Shown here one piece after another: positions 50,022 through 61,200 of a DNA stretch of 64,000 nucleotides. Position numbers and translations under genes: made by a program. The stretch's first letter is position 1, and each line of letters starts with the position of its first letter. The notes below the pieces were generated by a model. That model ran no database searches and was not told where the DNA came from. It saw only the letters and a program-made list of their open reading frames with translations. Source of the stretch: Balanoglossus misakiensis (Eukaryota > Hemichordata); the NCBI GenBank assembly GCA_040954595.2, contig CM082581.2, positions 10,540,001 through 10,604,000 of the forward strand, given 5' to 3'.

Positions 50022-50159
50022 ACTTACAAAACGACTTTTACGGAACTACTAAGTATAATGTTTTTTACACTTTTACTAGCATGTACGATGTAGATTTTTC
50101 GACGAAATGAACGTTTCAAAGTACCCTTCGTGTTAATTAAAACGCGTTAAAAACGTAGG

Positions 50160-50460
50160 ATAAAAAGTATGGTCCGACGCGGCCACCGACGACGCACGTA
50201 AGCGTCCCGGTTGCTATGGATACTGACGTTGCGATAGTAACCTGTCTTTCGGACGCTAGGCGTTTTCATGCCTGTCATTTCGTCCCACGTTTACTAAATA
50301 TTGGCAATATCCCCTGTTTATCTGAGTATTTTCACTAAAGGTCCTTCATCGCATCGATCTCCCGAAGCGATTAATAATTAATGAGGTGGGCGCTGCGTTG
50401 GTTTTTTCGTACAGCTCAGTTTTCATCGTGACTGGCATCGATCAAAATGGCGTCGTAGCG
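50160..50460 (+). promoter_or_regulatory. CpG-rich promoter of HECTD2-like gene
   Basis: This block is visibly richer in CpG than its surroundings and lies just upstream of the first coding exon. It has two X-box-like sites, GTTGCTATGGATAC (50210-50223) and GTTGCGATAGTAAC (50228-50241), and a YY1-like AAAATGGCGTC at 50444-50454. I saw no TATA box at a sensible position. The transcription start is not determined. Promoter identity is inferred from position and composition. Confidence 0.5.
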
Positions 50461-50547
50461 AGGTGTACTGTACTGCATCAGGTGGCTACAGCTTTATCAG
50501 TAAAACATGCAGTGTCGTTGAATTTGACATGGGCCACCGCTGTGGCA

Positions 50548-50799
50548 ATGGCATGCCAGGTTACTAACATTACGTGTTCTCTGTGTGGAACCCCAATCTC
50601 GCCCGGCACCTTCCCCAACACCCAGGCGCAGGTACACTGCCCCAACTGTGGGACCAGCATGATGGCTTCTAACACGGTGGCCGCTGCTGGGCCCAGTCGG
50701 CCCAGACCCGCTGGTAGGAGAGTCAACGTGCCCGAGACAGGGCTAGACGTCATGAGCGGTACGTCCGACCACCTACCACCACTTGACACCAAAAAACAG
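50548..50799 (+). CDS. HECTD2: HECTD2 exon 1: zinc-ribbon-like N-terminus
   Basis: It encodes 84 residues starting MACQVTNITCSLCGTPI. Cys10, Cys13, Cys31 and Cys34 form two CxxC knuckles 17 residues apart, a zinc-ribbon or LSD1-type pattern. A Ser/Pro/Ala/Arg-rich stretch follows, ending in LPPLDTKKQ before a GTGAGG donor. The frame stays open upstream to a non-ATG codon at 50386, but 50548 is the first in-frame ATG. I do not recall an equivalent zinc motif in human HECTD2. Linkage to exon 2 rests on position, phase 0 and the LPPL/LPPI-type sequence context; no transcript confirms it. Confidence 0.75.
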
Positions 50800-53700
50800 G
50801 TGAGGTTATAGTCAGTATCGTCATGACAACACGTTATCTGTCGTGTTGAATGGCCACTATCGCGTAGCGCTTTTGCAGTTTGCGTAACTCGGTAGCCCAC
50901 ATACATTTTTATAGCAGTTTAGACATCTTAAACCCGGATTTGTGGCAATTTATTCTGTGTGAATTTTGTTTTGATGAATAAAATAAAAATAAAGGACCAA
51001 TATAAGTCCTTTGGAGAGGAAAAAAAGGTTGCTGTATACCCATAGGTAGAATACATTGTTTTGCCATTTTTCTGATTAATTATTTAGAAAACATTGATGT
51101 ACTAAGTACAGCCATTTTACATGTATTACTATTAAGATAGATCATCTCAGACAATTTTTCAGTATTTTCTTACGCGAATATGGCTATATATTGTCGTCTG
51201 ACTGTTTTGTGGTTGAATTTACCAAAGATAAACCATCAGTAGAATTTAGAAAGTGGTATTTTCTAATTAAATGCAACTCATTGTAGTTAAATATTTTGAC
51301 TAATATCCAACAGAAACAGCTAACTTAATATCATATTCATCTGAAACACTAAAGAGAATTCTGCTATATTGAATTTTAATTTCTGTTATAATAAAAACTT
51401 GCGAATAAGTTAATAAAAGTATATCACAGACATCTCGAATCCCCCCAAAAACATGAAGAAGAAAAGTCCAAACAAACCTATTACATACATAGTTTGTTGT
51501 GGTAGACAAGAGCCAAGAAAATGCTCTTTGTTATTACTAAAAAGGTCACAAATTCCTTTTTTGTCTCTTTATAAGTAATGCACAGTGTGAATGAAGAACT
51601 TTTGCTCAAATTATAAGTATTTTGGACTATCTATGTTATCTTTTGTTGTTCATTTAGTTCTTGCCGGTTCAATAAATTCTTTTTATTTCCATTGTTAGGG
51701 TTTAGAGATAATCCTGTGTTTGTGTAATACAGTTGACTGACTAATTAAGGCAGACAGCATTGATGTCAGACAAACAAGAAGGTCTCCTATGCCATAAATC
51801 TATTTCAGAAATCACTGAAATTTGACACAACCTCATGAAGGACGTATGCACAGAAAACCATTTAGCAGTTCTGTCCATTAAGAATACTGGCTATGATTGC
51901 AACGTTTTAGCGTGATGATATACTTAAGATGTCATTAAAGGGAGCAGCTGAAATTTGTAGAAGCTGAAACTATAACTTGACTTTGTTATATATATCCAAG
52001 TGGCTTTTTAGTCCCCGAAGATCCTGTGTTTTTATCCTGTCGTGAAAACCGTTGCTGAGAAACGCTTCCTATTAACTTAACCAGTGACTCGAAAATGGAG
52101 TCTCTTTCAGAGTGAAAGAAATAAAAAATTCTATTTTTAGTCAGGGGCGCTTATTTGTGTGTGTGCAGAAAGCATTGCTAAAAGATGAAATGTTCTGCAC
52201 AGTTGCTGAATAAGAAACGTTTGTACGTCTTGTACGATGAAAGGCTGTGAGCAATTAAGTCTAATGGTCTCTGGTTATTTAGTATGTTCAGGAAGAGCTG
52301 TATATGTCAACATCCCAAATCACGTTGAATTCAGCTGTACCATGTCTTCTTCTGTTTTTCCTCCTCGTATTTCATGCACCTTGGATAAATAATTTTACTT
52401 ACGTTTTTTACGAATGCCATAAAATCAATGACACTTTGGCATTTTCTCGGTTCTTCCTTCATCGATAGTTTATTGCATTTTTATTGAAACTTTATATAGT
52501 GAGTTAGTATCGGTTCTGGGTTTATATCCTTGCAAGATATGCGAGCTGTCCTCTGTGTGACAACTACCCATAAAGTCCAACATATCCCCTGAATGGAGAG
52601 AGATTTATTCGAATCATGCTGATGGCTGCAAGTGATGTAATACCTGCCATCGCTGGAATTGTCACTGATCTTAAATCGTCCAATAGTGATCACCGATGAG
52701 GCAATGACAAACTCTTTCACACCCCTACTTCTGTGTACAAAGACCCAGCCAAAGATAATTTTTCATTTTGAGCCAAAGATTATTTCTCATTGAAAAGCTA
52801 CCATTGATGCAATTTTTGCAGCCATACATACCATATGCGCCTTAAGATACAGGTTAGAATATGTTTGGCCCAATGTTGATATTCACATGATGAAATTTAC
52901 TCTTGAAATGATATGCTTAATATTACCCCTTGAGGCTGGTATATCTGATACTGGCAATTTACTTTCCCTTGAGGATGGCAGAGTGTATACGTCTATTTCT
53001 CCCCCGAGAATGAAATAAAAAAATTCAGCAATTTACGCACTTTGTTGTGTGAATAATGTAAATGCTGTGTGCTATCTGGAGGGAAATTGAATTGTGGCTG
53101 TCTAAAAATAAACTTTTGTAAATGTCGTATACTTCTATTTACGTGACACAGAAGAGGAAAGAAGTTGCAGATTTCCAAACATCTTCGTCTGATTCTAAAC
53201 ATTTGGTTGTCAGTACTGGAACTAGAATTGGTTTGAAGATGCGTTTTATGAGAAAACCTTGAGGGTAATTGATGATAGCGGAGAATGCCAAGTCAGGTCA
53301 TCAATTTGGCTGAAGTGTTTTTGTGTGTGAGGAATGAGCTCTCCTGGTCTTGTTTAAAGAATAGATACCACATTCACAAATTTTGTAAACATGATCTGAG
53401 AAAAAAAGGTGCATTGTTGGTAGGGCGAATAGATGATTTATGCTTGTATCATGTCCATTGCGATTGTCATGTTTGGAAAGAGATTAGGTACACTTGGTTC
53501 AAGTGGGAGATGTTGTCACCAGGGAATGCAGTACTAGCAACTTCATTTTAATCGTTTTAATAGCATCAAGTTTTCAGGTTTGCTAGTTGTCATTTAGATT
53601 CATTTTCAGGATTTTGTGTTTGGTCAATGTTTGAAGGGGAAAAAAGTAAAAAAAGACGTGCTTAATTTGAATCTTTAAAAATTGAAATTTTAAGGAAAAC

Positions 53701-56700
53701 GTGTGTTGCAGCAGTAATTATTTTAAGTATGCATGCATGTCTATTGTCTTCCCACTCCAATATTTTTAAAACGCTAATGGCTTTTGATTTTCAACAGGTT
53801 GAATATCCAGTAGAATAAATGAATGCTTTCAGGTTGTTAAGTAGAAATATCAGCACTGTTTTGTGCTAGATATTGCGTGACAGACTTTGAGTCGAACAGT
53901 ATCAACATGGTTAATCGCATTCTATCAACAGGCGTTTGATAACATGGTGATAAAGGCCACAGTTCAGAGTACAAACTTCACATCAATTGGTGTCAGGGAC
54001 ATTCTTATTGAGAGATTGCCATTTCAAAATAGTCACATCACGTGGCATAGTTGTGGTGAAACACTGTTGCCCACATCTAAGTACTTGTTGATTGAGAAGT
54101 CTGTGGAATGAACATGTACATTTTTACACCAAAATATAAGATTTCATTCATTTATTTCAGTTGTAATATGTAGCGGCTGTTTAGTCACAATGTGTGATTA
54201 GTACATGTACGTCACAATCTAACAAGTTTGCCTAGTCTATTAGCTGATTAATGAAACCATTTATTATTTAAGATCTGTCTGTTACCATGGTTTTAGCAAA
54301 AACATTGGGCAATCATTTTATCCATTTAATTAAACAAACATGTCTCCTAGTTTTGTTAATGGAATTAGAATTTTCTAATAGATGGTAGCCAATACTAATT
54401 TATTTGTTGTTGATATACTAATTAAAGATTTTCATCAACTGCAGTTACTTTGAAACATGACTTAAGGCCCATAAGCTGCCTTAGCTGCAACTATTGGCAT
54501 ATACTCAAAATAAAATTTCCTCACAGAGATGTATATAGTGAACGATAGACTTATATTAGTTACCACTGAATGGGACTTCATTTGAAAGTTTTAGCAAGCT
54601 AAATAATAAATGGGTGTGGCAGATTTTAGAGTAACAGGTCAGGGCCTTTAACTATTGATTCGGCTGTTGTTAATCTCAGATGATATTTTTCTTTCCAGAC
54701 TCCTGATGGAAATGGTAGAAACGGACGCTTTTCTGGGTTCTCAAACTTCTTTTCCTTTGGGAAAAACAAATCCAAAAGTCACAGTGGTCACCATGGCAGC
54801 AGACCCGGATCGAACAAGGAATTGCCACCCATCAATCCGGGACAGAATTCGTTGGTCAACTCCTCCGTGGGCGGTTCCCAGTCAGCCCCACCGCCAAACG
54901 TCCATTCGCCAGAAGAAGACTCAGAGCCAATCAGCAATGTGAAACCCAGAACTTACAAAGAGTTTAGGTAAAGTGTCTGTGTCGTCTGTTGCCATGGCAG
55001 TTTCAGATTGATTATTTTTCTCTGAAACTTCTTTGCAGCTGTTTGACAAGTTGTCTATTCGATATCTGGTTTGTATGTCGATCCCGTTGGATCAACAACC
55101 ACAACAATCTCATTTACATCTTTGAGATAGTGAAATGTGGACACTTTCTTTTATTTTTCCTTTGCAGGGATGAACTTGAGAAAGCTAAACTGTCCGGCAA
55201 CTACAGATCCATGATGGAATTTTTTGAGGTTACATTCAGCTCATCCCAACTTCTCAATGCAACCTTTAAGGTATGAACATTCTGTCGTGAACCTTCATAT
55301 CTTCATTATGATCTTCTCACTTAACTTTTCTAGTGATTTAAAAAAGATGAAAAGGTAGACATGACAGAAACAGAGATTTGCATTTGAAAAAAAAAATGTT
55401 CTGATTTTTCTCTGCAGAAAGATGCACATAAAGATTACAAGACGATAGAAGACTGTGGATTAAACCAGGACTATGTAAATGCTGTCTATGAAAGTATAGA
55501 ATTGGTCACTGGTGACATCAGAAAAGCTGTGCTCAAAGCCATCATTAATAGTCTGCTCAAAGACATGAAAAAGTAGGTATATAACTGCTTGGGGTGGGGT
55601 TGGGCATTAGCATTATATTATGTACATCACCTACATATATATATACATATATACATGAATATACTTTTCTTCATCTCATTTTTAGACCACGCAATAAAGA
55701 TGATTTACGAGCCTACCTGATACTTGTACAGGTAAGTGGCCTTCGGTGATCAGATGCATCAGGAAAGTTGGCAAAAATGATAATGTTCATGGAATTTCTG
55801 TGAACCCTCTTACCATCGTCAGTTTCTTGCTAATGCACGGTGTCATTTCACAAACCTTCTATCGCAAATCTGGAACAACGATACTTGATATCAGTGTTCA
55901 GTCAGAATGCAAATAATTTAATCTGCGGCCATATCAAGTTGAGATCTAGACCTTGTTCTGTGTAGAGTGTAAATATCCCTTGCAGAGCCATCAAGAAAAT
56001 TGGTTAAATAATGCATGTACATAGTTTAATGGTATATTTCGTTGCTCGAATCGATATGTTTGCACAGAGGCAGAAGGACCCTCTTAAAATTGGTTTGCTT
56101 CCAAATATTAATGGTCGTGGTACGTTTGATCCTTATCTGCAGTCTTATCAAATTACAATCTGGAGTAAAAAATCCATGCTTATACTAATATGCTGATGTG
56201 AGCCAAAGATAAACGTAGCATGAGCAGATACTGTTTTGTAAGTTGAAGAGAGAAAGTTATGATTTTCAGTCACTTCTGTGTTTCATGGGCAACAGAATGG
56301 AGGTGCGTCACTCGTCACTTCTGTCGCGCGTCAAAATGAAAGTGAAATGCGAAACGCGCGTTTTCTTTCTTGACTCAGAAAACACAGCAGAAAGGAAAGG
56401 AAATTGGCGGCAATTCATCACCTGAATAACTACAGTTACTTCATTTTTGTGTCCACACGCACACTCGCAGCGCAAATACACCTAGCCCCCCACGCCACAA
56501 AAAAAATTACGTACGGCTGAGATCAAAGATGCAATTTGATCCCTTTGTGAGCTGAGTAAATACCCGTGCCAAGCGCTTTTCACATTTATGAAACACTTTT
56601 ATTGCCTGTCTAGACTAATATTTATTAGTTTCTTGGAGGAAAACGTACAGGATCAGCCAAATCGACAAATTTTACTTGGCACATAAATTTTTGTGTGTTC

Positions 56701-58213
56701 ATTCAACTTTGGAATAATTGGTCATGCATGCGCTGTACATCTCTCAGCCTCTAAAGAGGACTGCAATTACTCGTTTGCTATCAATTTGCTTTTTTTTACA
56801 TCGTTTGAAAATGAAGGTAATTTCACTGAGCTCATGTGGACAGTGAGATTCTAATCAGAGAATTGTGTTTTGTCTTGATGAACGAGATTCTGTTGCTTCA
56901 CATTCCTGTGAACGCACACCTGTTATTGTTAAAGGAAAATGACGTTGATAATTTTGTAAGGATAGCTCTGTTTTGTGGCTATGGCTCAGAGTCTAGTAAG
57001 AATGTACAGATATTAATTCCTTTCGGGAAGAGAATTTTGAAATTTTGGTGAGATTGAGCGAAACTGCGGGTAATTTAGACTGGTGTTTACTGTAATTGCC
57101 ATTATGGATAACGCTCTTCATAAACTGAAAATGCAGGGGAAAAAATGGCTGAGATGTAATAATTTGTCTGAATTCCTGTTATTGTCCCATGAGATGAACA
57201 GATCTTTAATAAATCAACATGGACCTTTTGTGAAAAATTTCAGGAAAATGGCAAAAGCAGTGGTTCAATACATTCTTAAACATCTCAACAAATTAAAAAA
57301 AAAACTGTTTCTTGCATTTCCACAGAGATGACTCTGGAATACGATACCTTTCCATTACCCATGGGTAATCTCTTAACTCAAGCATTTAATTCTCTACACG
57401 CTGCTAAATTTCCATCAGTGAAATTAGTCTTTTTTAAGCCTGAGTATTCTTGTTGCCAATTGTGTGTTTATGTGCATGGCAACCCATGAGAGCTGGAGGT
57501 TAGATTAAATTACAAATAGCCAAATCAATAATGAACTTTTTCGGTCTTGTTTGAGAAAGTTAAACCTACACTTCTGAGGAGTTTACAGTGTAGTTTATTT
57601 ATTTGGCCTTGAAGAATTTCCGTGGAAACTTTTGATTTGATTTTTTCCTTATTTCTGTTGCAGAATCCACAATTTTCATCAACGTCGACGTACGTGATAT
57701 TTGCACATTTACTACGCCAAATGGCAGCGCTAACAGACCACGATCATCATTTCCTGGTTCACTGGTTCAAAAAGTAAGTGTTGAAAGTAGCATGTTTCAT
57801 ATGTTTCACAGAGCGAAAAAAGACCCAATTCTGGTGCACTGCCAACTTGTAGCATTTAGTCTTCATTTTTTTTTTGCCTTTTATGCTAATACCATTATGT
57901 TGGAAGCAATTGTTGATACCAGTGTGTGTCATTTGCTGTATTTGTACAGTATGTTGACGTGCAAACTCCCGTTGTTTTCTATTGATCATTATTGATCTCT
58001 GCCGTGGAAGTCCTTTTGATCGGGTTGTCTCTGGCTGGTCAAATCGATATTTGGTCTCAATTGATTCTTCTTAGCTTTTCCTAAATTGTGATGAAGAGAT
58101 GCAAAGAAAAACAAATCCTGGCCTCAGCCATTTTCAGAAACAAGTAACAGATCACAACATAGTAGAAGAATCATCCCTAATGACAAGTTCTGTTTTATCA
58201 TAGTGAGGGAGGG

Positions 58214-58252
<39 letters not shown>

Positions 58253-61200
58253 GGGGAGGAGGGAGAGAGGGCGGGGTCAAGGGAGGGAGAGAGAGAGAGA
58301 GTCTAAAAGTTTTTGAAGTAATTAATTTGGGTCTATTTTGTGATTTACACATTTTAGATTCTAAAAAAATCAAATTTTTTCAAAGTTGTGAAACTTTTCT
58401 GAAGATCTGAAAACTTTTTTGCATCACCCCCCCCCCCAAAAAAAAGAAAAGTTATGAAAAAGAATTTTTTTTATGCCAGTTTAGTCACTTCTGTTCAGCT
58501 GTTTTATTTAGATAACCAACAATGATTTTTTTATATGTTTTACAGGCTACCTGTGGAAAAATTCAAATCGCTGGTGAATAAACTAGTACAGTTTGTATCA
58601 ATACGACTGTTTCCGCCAGCCCGCGCTGAACTGCCGTCCATGAATAAGTGTTCCTGGTGGATCCCTTCAGCAACAAAAGTTCTAGCCCTTCTTAGTGAGT
58701 AACATTCCCCTTTACAACTACACCTTGTTTCATATTTTAACTCCCTGAGGTCTGTAAACATCAATTCTTTTGATCTATTTTGCCAGATGCTGCCAATACT
58801 CTCTCCACTCCGACGATCATTCCGTACTTAGAATTCTACAATGAGACGTTGGACAACATGGATCTGATGTCAGAGTACTACGCGTGGCAAAATCCATCCA
58901 AGAATCAAGTGTGAGTTAATGTGTTCTATCGATCAAGAGTAAAAGCAAAACTGTGTTGTCGGCATCTTCAATGCTATTTTCTCACTGTCTCAAAAAACTC
59001 CTGCTTTCTGTGATATTGATCTATGAGCGATGATACGGTCCCACAACACAGAACCTGATCAGATTTTCTCGTGGGGTAGTATGTGGTTTTTGACTTTGCA
59101 ACTCTGTATCTGTCTTCTCTCGTAGGTTCTCATTTTGCCAGTACCCATTTGTACTGAGTTTAACTGCCAAGAGGACAATCATGCAGAAAGATTCCGAACA
59201 GCAGATGATAGTGATGGCCAGGGTGAGTGACTGGGACAATGTGGAAGCAATGACTGCATCTTTCAGATTACTTTTAGCACTTTTCAGTAATACATATACC
59301 ACACAGATGACCATTCTGACCACACCAATGACCAACCCTCCCCCCCCCCCCAAAACTTATCTGAGATATGACCATCAGGTGACCACTGTTGCTTCACACA
59401 GGTCAGAATTCCTATAAAAGTCACCTTCTGAAACCAGTCATCCAGATCGGAAGAAAATTACACTCAAGTATTGACGTCGGTTTCTGCTAGCTGTCGGCAT
59501 GACAACCTGCATGCACGCTTCACGTATGACAGCCCAACCACTCCATGATCGATTTTGATGAATTAACTCTGTTCCACATCATTGCAAACAATTTGAGTGG
59601 AATTGTGTTAGTAATAATGTCCCCCAACTCTTGTGTGAGCACTGCAAATAAGAAAGGCAAACCGTTCGGTCATTTAAGTTATTCGAGTATAAGCTCCTGA
59701 AGAAACAACTACCCAGTGATGTGAATGCTTCCTCTAATTTCATTGCTGCATCATAATTGATTTGAGGTTTTGACCAATACTGCATACGAGCGTACCGGGA
59801 ATGCTGTGTGCGGGTGATTCTTTCTTCTTTCAAAAAGTGATGTTTTGTTTTCCACTTGCATACTACATTGCAGTTATTTTGAAAATATGTTTTCTCCAGC
59901 TTGTGAAAAATTTGGAAAAAAACAATGTGTACCTTGCACTGGCCTGATAAATGATAAAATAATGTCATTTTCTGAAGAAGTAAAAACCTTGGTAGCATCG
60001 ATTTATATGATGAATGAAAAAGCATACTCAGTTCAGGATAAATATTTGTTGTGGAGCTGTGTTGATCCAGTTTTAATGAAGTCTCCCAGACTTGTTTGAC
60101 CAAGGCTTAAGTTTTCAAACTATTTGTGGACGTTTTATACTTTATTGAGGAACCTTCTGGAGATGTCTCCACCCTGTTCTTCTTTGATAAGGGGGGAACC
60201 ATTTGGTTTCGGGGGGGGGGGGGGGGGGGGGAGTTTGGGTATGTCCAAAAATCCTCCACCCCCACCCCGAAATCAAATGGTTCTCCCCTACTTGGGACAT
60301 GGTTGCTGAGTGACTGTGATTGGCAGTGGAAACTCCAGACCATCAAAATTAATATGTGTCTCAGCAAACATTGCTATTTGAAACCTTTATTTTACAAAGT
60401 TCATTCTTTGTGATAGTATTTGTCTGTTTCTGACAGTACTGAAATATTACCCATCTGAATTCATTGATTGTCTGTTGGTGATATCACTGAATGTTTGAAA
60501 GTGTTTATTTTGCGTTCAGTGGCTCGTTCAATGAAGCGTAAAATTGAATTCTAATCATGTAATGGTTTTTGGAAGCCAATTTGAACAAGGTCCGACGATA
60601 AGTGACCGATATCACAAACGTTAATCATCCACATTGTAGGAAACTTTTCCGATACATATCTTCAGAAATTCTCCGAAAGATTTGAAATTCTCCAAAAAAA
60701 ACAAATGAATTTACTCACCAGACATATCTGTGTATTCCTCCTTCCTTGCAGCGGAGTCTAGTGGCCAAGGTGCAACAGAGGCAGATACCAGACATGGGAA
60801 TGTTGTTTCTAAATCTCAAAGTTCGACGCTCGCATTTAGTGAGTGATTCTCTGCATGAGGTGAGTTGCCGCAAAAATAAATTATTGACGGTATAATCATG
60901 AAATTTTTTTATGAGCGCTCATCACAGTGCAATTCCATTACCATGCACTATTTATTATCTAGGATATATATGTCATTTCTGAGATAATAATTTTCCACTG
61001 CAATATTATGCGTTGGTAGCATAGCTTCAGTTCGGATCCATAACTAAACCCTGGTACTGGGAGGAATGCAGTTTTCAGAATAAAGAATTTGTTTAATTTA
61101 CCACTAGTTTACCATTTTTAGGTTGTGGAATTTATGAAACGTTATTTATTTGTCCTTTTAATTTTCAAAATGGTGTCCGTTTTTTTTCTCAGATCGCTCA

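Larger units (their letters stand above)
48991..50159 (+). other. Intergenic region between TIA1 and HECTD2
   Basis: No gene was recognised. It contains a perfect X-box palindrome (49310-49323), a short inverted-repeat element (49474-49559) and a pair of stem-loops (49936-49957 and 49964-50021). Confidence 0.65.
59223..60751 (+). other. HECTD2 intron 9
   Basis: A 1.5-kb intron. It holds poly-C (59336-59351) and an imperfect foldback palindrome enclosing a poly-G run (60192-60288). A 174-codon minus-strand frame (59579-60103) and an 84-codon plus-strand frame (59845-60099) overlap there; neither resembles a known protein. Confidence 0.75.

Noticed and set aside
50386-50547. Upstream extension of the HECTD2 first exon to 50386
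   Set aside because: It would need a non-ATG start; the first in-frame ATG is 50548.
59579-60103. A 174-codon minus-strand frame in HECTD2 intron 9
   Set aside because: AT-rich, with no recognisable family and no splice or promoter context; probably chance.
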